DNA of 64,000 nt from Candidatus Mediterraneibacter guildfordensis (lineage in GTDB: Bacteria; Bacillota; Clostridia; Lachnospirales; Lachnospiraceae), in NCBI GenBank assembly GCA_019112735.1, contig DXIS01000040.1:62001-126000 (forward strand), in the 5' to 3' direction. The notes below the pieces were generated by a model. That model did not search any database. It was given only the letters and a program-made list of their open reading frames with translations, and had not been told where the DNA came from. Below, piece by piece: positions 1 through 9,446 of the stretch. Within the stretch, counting starts at the first letter, position 1, and every line of letters starts with the position of its first letter. The position numbers were made by a program, and so were the translations under genes.

Positions 1-243
1 TCCGATCGGATGCGCCTTTCACGGAATAAGGAATAAAGCCGTACCGGTGACTGTGGAGCCGCTGTAGAAAAAGTAAAAAACGGAGCGCTGACTTTAGGAG
101 CAGAGATGAAGTTGTCTGAGCGAATGCGAGTTCTTCATCTCTGCTCCTGTTTTTTGTCAGTGTTCCGTTTTTGTAGTTTTTCTTAAGCTGCAGAACCGGA
201 AACGGGAAGGTTTTATCCCTTATTCCGTGAATCCGCATTCTGA
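1..243. repeat. Long imperfect inverted repeat (about 104-nt arms) ending 10 bp past the stop codon of the aminotransferase gene
   Basis: Arm 1 tccgatcggatgcgcctttcacggaataaggaataaagccg... is complementary to arm 2 ...cgggaaggttttatcccttattccgtgaatccgcattctga; central perfect 16-bp stem AGGAGCAGAGATGAAG(96-111)/CTTCATCTCTGCTCCT(133-148). Confidence 0.85.
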
Positions 244-252
244 TTGAATTCT

Positions 253-1539
253 TTACAGGTTCCCCAGCAGTTTATCGATGCTTACCAGCTTCACGCTGAG
301 CACGAAGATCTCTGCCGCCATCTGCAGTTCGTCCGGTGTCGGATAGGACGGTGCGATACGGATATTGCTGTCGTGCGGGTCTTTTCCGTACGGATAGGTC
401 GCGCCTGCGCCTGTCATGACTACGCCTGCTTCTTTTGCTTTTGCGACGATCGCTTTCGCGCATCCGTCCATCGCGTCAAAGGAGATGAAGTATCCGCCCA
501 GCGGCTTCACCCATGAACCGATGCCCAGTCCGCCGAGTTCTCTCTCCAGCACGTCGATGACTGCCTCGAATTTCGGACGCAGGATGTCTGCATGTTTCTT
601 CATGTGCTCCACGATGCCGTGTACGTCCTTGAAGAAGCGTACGTGGCGGAGCTGGTTTACTTTGTCATGTCCGATGGTCTGCATCTGCATCATGCTGCGG
701 ATCTCGTCAAGGTTTGCCTCGGATGCAGCCAGCGCTGCGATACCGGAACCCGGGAATGTGATCTTGGATGTGGATGCGAATTTGTATACCATATCCGGAT
801 TGCCTGCTTTTTTACACTCGGACAGGATCTCGATGAGGTAGTCCTGCTTGTCCTCATAGAGATGATGTACGCAGTATGCGTTGTCCCAGTAGATACGGAA
901 GTCTTCCGCTGCCGGATGCAGGTTCGCGAAACGGAAGACCGTCTCGTCTGAATAAGTGATGCCCTGCGGGTTGGAGTATTTCGGCACGCACCAGATACCC
1001 TTTACAGCCGGGTCTTCATTTACGTATTTCTCTACCAGATCCATATCCGGGCCGGTAGGCGTCATCGGGATATTGATCATCTCGATGCCGAAGTGCTCTG
1101 TGATGCCGAAGTGTCTGTCATATCCCGGCACCGGACAGAGGAATTTTACCTTGTCGAGCTTGCACCACGGTGTGCTTCCGAGCACGCCGTGTGTTACGGC
1201 GCGTGCTACTGTATCATACATAACATTCAGACTGGAGTTGCCGAAAATGATCACATTGTCTTTCGGAACTTCCATCATATCAGCCAGAAGACGTTTTGCT
1301 TCTGTGATGCCGTCCAGTCCGCCGTAGTTTCTGCAGTCAACGCCGTCCTCGCATGTGAGATCCGCGCTGCTGTTCAGCACATCCATCATGCCCATGGACA
1401 GATTCAGCTGCTCTACAGACGGCTTGCCGCGGGACATATCGAGCTTCAGGCCTTTGGCCTTGATCTCTGTATAGCGGGCTTCCAGGCCGCTCTTCAGTTC
1501 CAGTAACTCTTCTTTACTCAAATCTTTGTATGCAGTCAT
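253..1539 (-). CDS. Class I/II PLP-dependent aminotransferase (aspartate-aminotransferase-like)
   Basis: 428-aa ORF; MSRGKPSVEQLNLS, YGGLDGITEAK, FGNSSLNVMYD, STSKITFPGSGIA motifs typical of this aminotransferase group. Confidence 0.88.
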   Translation of the reverse strand: MTAYKDLSKEELLELKSGLEARYTEIKAKGLKLDMSRGKPSVEQLNLSMGMMDVLNSSADLTCEDGVDCRNYGGLDGITEAKRLLADMMEVPKDNVIIFGNSSLNVMYDTVARAVTHGVLGSTPWCKLDKVKFLCPVPGYDRHFGITEHFGIEMINIPMTPTGPDMDLVEKYVNEDPAVKGIWCVPKYSNPQGITYSDETVFRFANLHPAAEDFRIYWDNAYCVHHLYEDKQDYLIEILSECKKAGNPDMVYKFASTSKITFPGSGIAALAASEANLDEIRSMMQMQTIGHDKVNQLRHVRFFKDVHGIVEHMKKHADILRPKFEAVIDVLERELGGLGIGSWVKPLGGYFISFDAMDGCAKAIVAKAKEAGVVMTGAGATYPYGKDPHDSNIRIAPSYPTPDELQMAAEIFVLSVKLVSIDKLLGNL

Positions 1540-1789
1540 TTCAGGACTCCTCCACTCTTTCTTGATTTTTAGTCACCGTCTGCTATTGTATCGGATTTAT
1601 GACGGTTCGTCAATGGTTTCCTGCATTTTTCTAACGAAACTAAGCGATATTTTTAACAAAATCGTCCGTCAATGAAATGTAAAGATGCAAATCATTCATT
1701 TTCGACGTTTTATCCGGTGCCCGGGCATGCCAGAAGGCACCCTGCGGTGTGATCCGCAGGATGCCTTCCCGGTAGTGATTCATTTATGA

Positions 1790-4045
1790 TTAATGTTTTT
1801 TCTTCTCTGTCAGTCCGTCCGTGCGTTTCCGCATCACATACCAGAGCGCTCCGGTGATGCATACGGATGTATACGCGCCGCAGGCGATGCCGACCATGAG
1901 CGGTGAAGCGAACTCTTTGATGGAGCTTACGCCCAGCACGAAGAGCGCCACGACCATAATAAATGTAGTCAGGTTCGTGTAAATGCTCCGGGTCAGCGTC
2001 TGGGTGATGCACCGGTTGACCAGTTCCTTCAGATCCTCTTTGGAGTGAAGCTTACGCTCCTCGCGGATCCGGTCGAAGATGACGATGGTCGCGTTGATGG
2101 AGTAGCCGACGATGGTCAGCATACATGCAATAAATGTATTGCCCACGGATACCCGGGCGATCACGTAGAAGGCCAGTACCACGAGCACGTCATGCACCAG
2201 GGCGATGACTGCGCTGGATGCGAACCGGATATCTTTGAAACGGAACCAGATGTACAGCAGCATGCAGACGGTGGCAATGATCACGGCCACGACCGCATCG
2301 GTGCGCATCTCGGAACTTACGGTAGAACTGATATTCTCAGTGTGGATGTCCGTTGCGGCAACACCGTAGTTCTCTTCCATATAGTTGGCAAATGCTTCAC
2401 GCTTCTCCAGATCCTGTGACTGGGTCTTGAATACGACCTGGTTCGTGCCCTTCACGGTCTGCACCTGGATATTCGGGTCGTCCGTGATCTTCTCCAGATC
2501 CGGGATCATCATACTGTCGATCTCATCCAGGGTGTATTCCTTATCAAATGTTACATTCGTGGATGTACCGCCCACGAAGTCCAGGCTGTAGTTCATCGCT
2601 CCGATCCCTCTCGCGTGGTTGATGCCCATGCCCACGAAGCCGCTCAGGCAGAGCACGATGGACAGGGCGAAAAATGCTTTCCGCTTCCCGAGGAAATCGA
2701 TCGGTTTTCTCTTCTTAAGCTTCCTGCCATATACCTTCTCGCTGCGGATGCCGATGGCATAGAACGCATAAATGATCAGCCTTGTGATCACAAGCGCCGT
2801 AAACATGGATACCACGATGCCGAGCGCCAGCGTCTGGGCGAATCCGCGGACCGTTCCGCTTCCTCTGAACCAGAGGACCGCCGCTGCGATGAGCGTAGTG
2901 ACATTGCCGTCGATGATGGCGGACAGGGCCTTGTGGAATCCGGCCTTCAGCGCCGCGTGGACAGACATGCCGTCGGTCAGTTCTTCCTTCACGCGGGCGA
3001 AGATGATGACATTGGCGTCCACGGCCATACCGATGCCGAGGATGATACCTGCGATACCCGGCAGGGTCAGGGTGATGTCAAATGCATTCAGCAGCACAAG
3101 CACCAGCTCTGTGTAGATGATAAGCGCCAGGCTGGCTGCGAATCCCGGAAGGAGATAGACCCAGCACATGAACAGGCAGACGATCACCAGACCGATCACA
3201 CCTGCCAGAAGGCTGGTGCTGACAGCTTCCTGGCCGAGCTGCGCGCCCACCACTTCGGAGCTGATCTCTTTCAGTTCCACGTTCAGGCCGCCGATGCGGA
3301 TGGTGGATGCGATGCTGTCCGCTTCTTCATAGGTCATATTTCCGGAGATCGTGGCCTCGCCGTTCTTGATCACCGCATTTACAGACGGCACGCTGATCAG
3401 GTCGCCGTCATAGTAGATGGCGATGGAATCCTGGCCGTTGTTGTAAGCCTCTTCCGTCGCTGTGGCAAAAGCCGCCGTTCCTTCCTCATTCAGCTTCAGT
3501 TCAACGGCATATTCTGTGGCGCCTGTCGTCTGATCCGCAAAGGATCCTGCAGATGCGCTCTCCACTTCGGAACCGGTGAGGACGATGGATCCGTCCGCCT
3601 GAAGTTCGTCGATGGTCTTTGTCAGTTCATAGCCGGTCCCCTCGGCGTTGACTGAGTAGTTCTCATTCCCTTCACTGTCCAGATGCTTAATGAAATACAG
3701 GGAACCCGGCTGTCCCAGTTCTTCCAGGATCTCATTGGCGTCCTGTACGCCCGGGATCTCGATGCCCACCCGGTTGTCGCCCACCTGGTACGCCTGGGCC
3801 TCCGTGCTGTACTCTTCCACACGGCGCTGCAGCTTATAGACCGTATCCTTCATGTCTTCATCGGAAGGGGTCTCGCCCACCGCTTCGTAGGTGATGCTCA
3901 CACCGCCCTCCAGGTCAAGTCCCAGATTGATGTTCTTCGCCGCGCCCATGCCTTTGGAGTTCAGGCCGTGGGCTGTCGTTACGCCAAGGAAGGCGATGAC
4001 GGCAGCGATTAGGATCAGGCTTAAGATGCCTCTGCTCTTCTTCAT
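1790..4045 (-). CDS. secDF: Protein translocase SecDF (fused SecD and SecF)
   Basis: 751 aa; LGLDLEGGVSITYE, GIAGIILGIGMAVDANVIIFARVKEE (SecD) and SLDFVGGTSTNVTF, TIVGYSINATIVIFDRIREER (SecF). Confidence 0.95.
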   Translation of the reverse strand: MKKSRGILSLILIAAVIAFLGVTTAHGLNSKGMGAAKNINLGLDLEGGVSITYEAVGETPSDEDMKDTVYKLQRRVEEYSTEAQAYQVGDNRVGIEIPGVQDANEILEELGQPGSLYFIKHLDSEGNENYSVNAEGTGYELTKTIDELQADGSIVLTGSEVESASAGSFADQTTGATEYAVELKLNEEGTAAFATATEEAYNNGQDSIAIYYDGDLISVPSVNAVIKNGEATISGNMTYEEADSIASTIRIGGLNVELKEISSEVVGAQLGQEAVSTSLLAGVIGLVIVCLFMCWVYLLPGFAASLALIIYTELVLVLLNAFDITLTLPGIAGIILGIGMAVDANVIIFARVKEELTDGMSVHAALKAGFHKALSAIIDGNVTTLIAAAVLWFRGSGTVRGFAQTLALGIVVSMFTALVITRLIIYAFYAIGIRSEKVYGRKLKKRKPIDFLGKRKAFFALSIVLCLSGFVGMGINHARGIGAMNYSLDFVGGTSTNVTFDKEYTLDEIDSMMIPDLEKITDDPNIQVQTVKGTNQVVFKTQSQDLEKREAFANYMEENYGVAATDIHTENISSTVSSEMRTDAVVAVIIATVCMLLYIWFRFKDIRFASSAVIALVHDVLVVLAFYVIARVSVGNTFIACMLTIVGYSINATIVIFDRIREERKLHSKEDLKELVNRCITQTLTRSIYTNLTTFIMVVALFVLGVSSIKEFASPLMVGIACGAYTSVCITGALWYVMRKRTDGLTEKKKH

Positions 4046-4064
4046 AGTATTACTTCCTTCTTTC

Positions 4065-5471
4065 TTACTCCCCGTCCTGCATATCAGCCAGGGCGGCTTT
4101 TATCATGATCGCGCATTCCACGCGCTTGCGCTCCATCTCACAGCTCACCTCGTAGGTGTCGTTGATAGTGTGGTGGAACTTATAGGAATTCGCCATGCAG
4201 CCTCCGCTGCAGTAGAATCTGGCGAAACATTTCTTACAGCTTTCTTTGGAGTAGACGCTGCACCCGCGGAACATGTCCGCGATCTCCGGCTTCGTGATGC
4301 CCTCGTCCACATTTCCCATGAGGAACTCTTCCTGTCCCACGAACTGATGGCAGGGATACAGGTCGCCCCAGGGCGTCACGGCCAGGTACTCCGTCCCCGA
4401 ACCGCAGCCGGACAGGCGCTTGGATACGCACGGTCCGCCTTCCAGGTCGATCATGAAGTGGAAGAAGGTGAATCCTCTTCCCTCCCGCTCCCGGTCTACC
4501 ATGATCTTCGCCAGTTTGTCGTATTCCTCAAAGATCACCGGCAGGTCTTCCTTCCGGATCGCATAGGGATCCGTATCCTCGCCGACCACCGGCTCGATGG
4601 AGATCTGCTCGAAGCCCAGCTCCGCAAAATGGAGCACGTCGTTGGAGAAATCCAGGTTGTTCCTTGTAAATGTACCCCGTATGTAATATTTCTGCTGATT
4701 CCGGCTCTCAGCCAGCTTCTGGAATTTCGGCACGATCAGGTCATAGCTTCCTTTGCCGTTCCGGAAAGGACGCATCCGGTCGTTCACTTCCCTGCGCCCG
4801 TCCAGGCTCAGGACCACGTTGTCCATCTCCCGGTTTACGAACTCCTGTACTTCATCATTGAGGAGCACGCCGTTGGTGGTAAGCGTGAACCGGAAATGCT
4901 TGTCATGGATCTTCTCCTGCTCCCGGCCATAGGCTACCAGGTCTTTCACGACCTGCCAGTTCATCAGCGGCTCGCCGCCGAAGAAATCCACTTCCAGGTT
5001 CCGGCGCTTCCCGGAATTCGCGATCAGGAAATCCAGCGCTTTCTTTCCCACTTCATAGGACATCAGCGCCCGGCGCCCGTGGTATTCGCCTTCTTCCGCG
5101 AAGCAGTATTTACACGCCAGGTTGCAGTCGTGGGCGATGTGGAGGCAGAGCGCCTTCACCACCGTCTTCCGCTGCTTCACTTCGTCAATATAGTCTTCAT
5201 ATACGTCCCGCGTGAACAGGCGTCCTTCCTCTGTCAGCGCGGTGACCGCTTCCAGGATGTCCGCCAGGTCTTCCTCTGAATACCGGCTGCCCAGTTCATC
5301 CTTAAGGAATGCTGCCGTCTCCGGCGCTTTCAGGGTCTCCGGCGTGTGGAACTCATTCTGGCGCTCCAGCGCCCCGATCACATCGTAGGCTTCCTGGTCC
5401 ACCACGTGGACCGCGCCGCTGTTTACATCCAGGACGATATTATATCCGTTGTTCTGATACAGATGTATCAC
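4065..5471 (-). CDS. scfB: Radical SAM SCIFF peptide maturase (thioether cross-link forming, SPASM domain)
   Basis: 468 aa; HIAHDCNLACKYCFAEEGEYHG radical SAM CxxxCxxC, C-terminal CSVYSKESCKKCFARFYCSGGCMAN SPASM cysteines; adjacent SCIFF precursor. Confidence 0.93.
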   Translation of the reverse strand: MIHLYQNNGYNIVLDVNSGAVHVVDQEAYDVIGALERQNEFHTPETLKAPETAAFLKDELGSRYSEEDLADILEAVTALTEEGRLFTRDVYEDYIDEVKQRKTVVKALCLHIAHDCNLACKYCFAEEGEYHGRRALMSYEVGKKALDFLIANSGKRRNLEVDFFGGEPLMNWQVVKDLVAYGREQEKIHDKHFRFTLTTNGVLLNDEVQEFVNREMDNVVLSLDGRREVNDRMRPFRNGKGSYDLIVPKFQKLAESRNQQKYYIRGTFTRNNLDFSNDVLHFAELGFEQISIEPVVGEDTDPYAIRKEDLPVIFEEYDKLAKIMVDREREGRGFTFFHFMIDLEGGPCVSKRLSGCGSGTEYLAVTPWGDLYPCHQFVGQEEFLMGNVDEGITKPEIADMFRGCSVYSKESCKKCFARFYCSGGCMANSYKFHHTINDTYEVSCEMERKRVECAIMIKAALADMQDGE

Positions 5472-5579
5472 TGGTGTACCTCTCTTTCATTCGTTCTGAC
5501 ATGCATAAGGCAGCGGCTTTTATACCGCTGCCTTTCCCCCGCTGTTCTCTTGTCGATTATGATGCAGATGCATCAGGGA

Positions 5580-5723
5580 TTACTTTCTGTTCTCGCAGGT
5601 CTGGTTTCCTACAGTACAGGATGTCTTGCATGCTGACTGGCAGGATGTCTGGCATTCTCCGCATCCGCCTTTTTTCACTGTATTGTTTAAAGTCTGTGTA
5701 TTTAATGTCTTGATGTGTTTCAT
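5580..5723 (-). CDS. scfA: SCIFF (six cysteines in forty-five residues) ranthipeptide precursor, 47 aa: MKHIKTLNTQTLNNTVKKGGCGECQTSCQSACKTSCTVGNQTCENRK
   Basis: Translated by hand from the minus strand (ATG at 5723, TAA at 5580); six Cys in the second half; directly upstream of scfB; below the 60-aa cut-off of the ORF track. Confidence 0.95.
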   Translation of the reverse strand: MKHIKTLNTQTLNNTVKKGGCGECQTSCQSACKTSCTVGNQTCENRK

Positions 5724-5801
5724 ATTCCTGTCCTCCTGTTCTTCTGCAAACTTTTGCTCGTAGTATTATACCACATCCCCGGCAGTTTTCAAAGCATTTT
5801 T

Positions 5802-6188
5802 TTACGAGATCATCCCGCCCAGCATGCCGCCGAGCGCGCAGAGCACGAATGCCGCCCCGGTTTCCGCCGCCGCGCCCTGGAGCGTGTGGTAGATCCCCAG
5901 CGAGATCAGGAGCAGGAGCGCGAAATACAGGATCCCCGCCAGCAGCCCCCACAGGAACTTCCTGGCACCGGTCAGCTTCCCGATCACGAAGCCGCCGGAG
6001 AAGGTGGAGATCACATAGGTCAGCAGGATCCCGGCATTGACATTCTCCTCGCTTAATCCGGCTTTATAGAGCAGGAGCGCCAGCACGAGCAGCAGGATCC
6101 CCGTCACCACATAGGCGCACAGCAGGGCTTTGATAAAGTCCATCGCTCTGCCTGCGGCCGTCTGTTTTATATCTGTCTTTTTGTCCAT
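5802..6188 (-). CDS. TIGR04086-type small membrane protein (ORF track 5802..6224; start more likely MDKKTDIKQ at 6188 with GGGAGG upstream)
   Basis: Four predicted TM segments; position next to SCIFF/scfB/secDF as in many Clostridia. Confidence 0.7.
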   Translation of the reverse strand: MDKKTDIKQTAAGRAMDFIKALLCAYVVTGILLLVLALLLYKAGLSEENVNAGILLTYVISTFSGGFVIGKLTGARKFLWGLLAGILYFALLLLISLGIYHTLQGAAAETGAAFVLCALGGMLGGMIS

Positions 6189-6309
6189 TGTCATCCTCCC
6201 GGAACCGGACAGGATCCCGCGCACTGCGGGATGCTTTGTCCCTCTGATGATATATCCTATGTGTGCACATTCCGGTTTATGACAAAAATGTGTGTTTTAC
6301 CCCCGCATT

Positions 6310-6855
6310 TTACGTGCTCATCTGCCGGCCGAGAAAATCCGCCGCGCTGCCGGCCACCCGGCTCTCCACTTCCCCGAAGCTTTTCTTCTGGTCCCTGCCC
6401 AGCAGGGCGACCGCGCCGATCACATCCCCCTCGCTGATGATCGGACAGATCGCCTGGTGCTGATATTCCGGCATGTCGGGCGTGATCCGGATGTAATCCG
6501 GATTCCCGTTCGACGTCAGGATCTGCATGCGCTGCTTCATAGCCTGCCCCATTTCCTTCCCGATGAACTGATCCTGCAGGTCTTTTTTGCCGCTTCCGGA
6601 TACGGCTACGACCTGGTCTGTATCCGTGATGCATACCGTGCAGCCCAGCGTCTGGGCAAGGCTTTCCGCGTATATTTTCGCCAGTATCCCCAGCTCCCCG
6701 ATGGGAGAATATTTCTTCAGGATGACCTCTCCCTCCCGGTCCGTGAATATTTCCAGCGGGTCGCCCTCCCGGATGCGGAGCGTCCGGCGTATCTCCTTCG
6801 GGATGACGACGCGCCCCAGATCGTCGATTCTTCTTACTATCCCTGTTGCTTTCAT
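6310..6855 (-). CDS. spoVT: Stage V sporulation protein T (AbrB-like N-terminus plus GAF-like C-terminus)
   Basis: MKATGIVRRIDDLGRVVIPKEIRRTLRIREGDPLEIF; internal ATG at 6855 is the likely start of ORF 6310..6888. Confidence 0.95.
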   Translation of the reverse strand: MKATGIVRRIDDLGRVVIPKEIRRTLRIREGDPLEIFTDREGEVILKKYSPIGELGILAKIYAESLAQTLGCTVCITDTDQVVAVSGSGKKDLQDQFIGKEMGQAMKQRMQILTSNGNPDYIRITPDMPEYQHQAICPIISEGDVIGAVALLGRDQKKSFGEVESRVAGSAADFLGRQMST

Positions 6856-6941
6856 ATAAAAAACCCTCCGTCTTACAAATATCTTCATCTGATGTCCATT
6901 TCTGTCATTAAATGTAGTATCTGTAAAACAGAGGGTTTTAT

Positions 6942-8570
6942 TCAGTTCATCTCTTTATACTGCTGTGCGATATTGAGCGCATGGTCGCCCATTCGTTCAA
7001 AATCCGTCAGCACTTCTGAGAATACGATGCCGCTCTGCGGTTTGCATTTTCCTTTTTTCAGGCGCTGCATCTGTTTCTTGAAGAATTTATCGCGCATATC
7101 GTCGATCTTCTGCTCCTGGATGATGGCGCGCTCCAGTACCTGGCCCGCTTCATCTGCGGTCGCTTTGTGAAGATTCTCCATCGCCGCCACGCACTGTTTC
7201 TTCATATCTTCCAGTTCTTCCAGGACCATGTCGGAGAACTTCAGATCCCATTTCTTCATATCGTCCGCATACTCCGCGATATTGATGGCATGGTCGCCGA
7301 TCCGCTCCAGGTTGCTGATGATCGCGTAGTAGCCGTTGATCTTGCGGGAGTCATTTGCATTCATCTCGCTGGACATGAGGGATACGATATATTCTGAGAT
7401 CCCTTTGTTGAGATAGTCGATGTATTCTTCCCGTTCTTTTACTTTCTTGCGCGCCTCACCGTCATACTTGATCAGCGTGTTGAAGGCGTCTTCGATATTC
7501 TTTGATACCATCTCCAGCATCCGGTTCACTTCATCTTTTACCTGGGTGATGGCGATGGCGCTGTTGCCGACCGCATAGTTCGAATCAAAGGGCCGGATGT
7601 ACCGCAGCCTGAGATCTTCGTCGTCGGCCTTCTTGCTGTCCGGCAGGATCTTCTCCGCCGCCTTCGCCATGTAGGTTCCGAACGGAAGCAGGAGCAGCGT
7701 GGTCACGATATTGAAGATCGTATGTGCGTTCGCGATCTGGGATACCGGGTCGCCCGGCGTAAGGGACTCTATAAAGCCCACGTACGGCGTCACCATGCAG
7801 ATCACGGTAAAGATAGCTGTACCGATGATATTGAACATCAGATGGATGATCGTGGTCCGTCTCGCGTTCACCTTTGTTCCGATGGACGCCAGCACCGCCG
7901 TGATACAGGTACCGATGTTCTGTCCGAAGAGGACGTATACCGCACCGGAGAGCGGGATCATGCCCGTCGCCGCCAGTGCCTGCAGGATGCCGACCGATGC
8001 GGAGGACGACTGGATGACCGCCGTAAATACTGCACCTACCAGGATGCCGATCAGCGGGTTGCTGAACTGGGTCATCAGGTTGATGAATGCCTCGGACTCC
8101 TGCAGCGGCTCCATCGCCGCACCCATCATATCCATACCGATGAAGAGGATGCCGAGACCTGCCACAATGCTGCTGATATGGTGTACTTTTTCATTTTTTG
8201 AGAACATGATCGCGCCCACGCCCAGGATGGCGAACAGCGGAGCGATGGCTCCGATATCCAGCGCGATGAGCTGTCCGGTGATCGTCGTACCGATGTTGGC
8301 GCCCATGATGATCCAGACTGCCTGCTGCAGGGTCATCAGGCCCGAGTTAACGAATCCGACCACCATGACGGTCGTCGCCGATGACGACTGGATGACCGCC
8401 GTGATCGCCGCGCCGACGAGCACGCCCTTGATCCGGTTGGACGTCAGTTTCTCAAGGATCGATTTCATCTTGTTGCCGGCTGCCGCCTCCAGGCCGTTGC
8501 TCATCATCTGCATGCCGTAGAGGAAGAGCGCGAGGCCGCCGAACAGTGAGAGTATATCTTTAATTCCCAT
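6942..8570 (-). CDS. Na/Pi cotransporter family protein with C-terminal PhoU-like domain
   Basis: Two QSSSAT/QSSSAS repeats (AVIQSSSATTVMVVGFV, AVIQSSSASVGILQALA) and PhoU-type helices (NLERIGDHAINIAEYA, DFERMGDHALNIAQ). Confidence 0.93.
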   Translation of the reverse strand: MGIKDILSLFGGLALFLYGMQMMSNGLEAAAGNKMKSILEKLTSNRIKGVLVGAAITAVIQSSSATTVMVVGFVNSGLMTLQQAVWIIMGANIGTTITGQLIALDIGAIAPLFAILGVGAIMFSKNEKVHHISSIVAGLGILFIGMDMMGAAMEPLQESEAFINLMTQFSNPLIGILVGAVFTAVIQSSSASVGILQALAATGMIPLSGAVYVLFGQNIGTCITAVLASIGTKVNARRTTIIHLMFNIIGTAIFTVICMVTPYVGFIESLTPGDPVSQIANAHTIFNIVTTLLLLPFGTYMAKAAEKILPDSKKADDEDLRLRYIRPFDSNYAVGNSAIAITQVKDEVNRMLEMVSKNIEDAFNTLIKYDGEARKKVKEREEYIDYLNKGISEYIVSLMSSEMNANDSRKINGYYAIISNLERIGDHAINIAEYADDMKKWDLKFSDMVLEELEDMKKQCVAAMENLHKATADEAGQVLERAIIQEQKIDDMRDKFFKKQMQRLKKGKCKPQSGIVFSEVLTDFERMGDHALNIAQQYKEMN

Positions 8571-8767
8571 CCCTTTTATCTCCTTTGCAAGTTAACTGCG
8601 CATCATCTTTAAACTATCATGCAGCGTCGACACATGTCAACGGAAATTTACATGATCCACACATTTTTTTAACGTTTTATTAACGCAGTTTTACCGTTTT
8701 CTCCATGCAAGTCATTATTGAAATGGGAATTCCGTTCTGTTAGAATCTAATAAGGTAAAGGAGTGAA

Positions 8768-9415
8768 GTGACCATGAGTCTGACAATACCCATCGAAACA
8801 TCCGCAAGGCATATCCATATCACCCGGGAAGATTTTGAGACCCTGTTCGGGAAAGGGGCGAAACCGACCTTTGCAAAAGAACTGAGCCAGCCCGGCCAGT
8901 ACGCCTGCAGGGAGCGGCTCACCGTCGCCGGTCCGAAAGGACGGTTCGAAAAGGTCGTGATCCTCGGCCCCTGCCGGAAAGAGACCCAGGTGGAGATCTC
9001 CGTGACAGACGCCCGCCGTCTCGGGATCAAGAGCGTGATCCGCCAGTCCGGCGACCTGGAAGGGACCCCCGGCTGCACCCTCATCGGGCCCGCCGGGAAG
9101 ATCGAGCTGGAGCGGGGCGTGATCGTGGCCAAGCGCCACATCCACATGACCCCCGTGGATGCGATCCGGGCTCATGTGAAAGATAATGATATCGTATTCG
9201 TGATCACCACAAGCTATGAGCGGTCCCTGATCTTCTCCGATGTGGTCGTGCGCGTCAGCCCGTCTTTCTCCCTGGCGATGCATGTGGATACGGACGAGGC
9301 CAATGCATTTGCCAATGAAGACCACCCTACCGGCGTGATCCTGAAACTGTTCAACGGCCATACCTACAGCCTGCAGTCCTGGGCGGACGAGCTCCAGGCC
9401 GGCATCCACCGGTAG
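8768..9415 (+). CDS. PduL-like phosphate propanoyltransferase/phosphotransacylase
   Basis: ETSARHIHITREDFETLFG, VAKRHIHMTP, GEHCIHAR-type PduL metal-binding His motifs; start GTG 8768 or ATG 8774. Confidence 0.88.
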   Translation: MTMSLTIPIETSARHIHITREDFETLFGKGAKPTFAKELSQPGQYACRERLTVAGPKGRFEKVVILGPCRKETQVEISVTDARRLGIKSVIRQSGDLEGTPGCTLIGPAGKIELERGVIVAKRHIHMTPVDAIRAHVKDNDIVFVITTSYERSLIFSDVVVRVSPSFSLAMHVDTDEANAFANEDHPTGVILKLFNGHTYSLQSWADELQAGIHR

Positions 9416-9446
9416 AGATTGATAACTGACGAAGGAGTCTGCGATT

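Noticed and set aside
1734-1769. Intrinsic terminator downstream of secDF
   Set aside because: Good stem (AAGGCACCCTGCGG/CCGCAGGATGCCTT) but no U-tract on the secDF-sense strand; not listed as a confident terminator.
2615-3655. 346-aa plus-strand ORF
   Set aside because: Antisense to secDF; His/Asp/Arg-rich low-complexity composition typical of shadow ORFs in GC-rich genes.
8768-9415. Bacterial microcompartment locus because of PduL-like protein
   Set aside because: No shell protein or other microcompartment genes nearby; likely a stand-alone phosphotransacylase.
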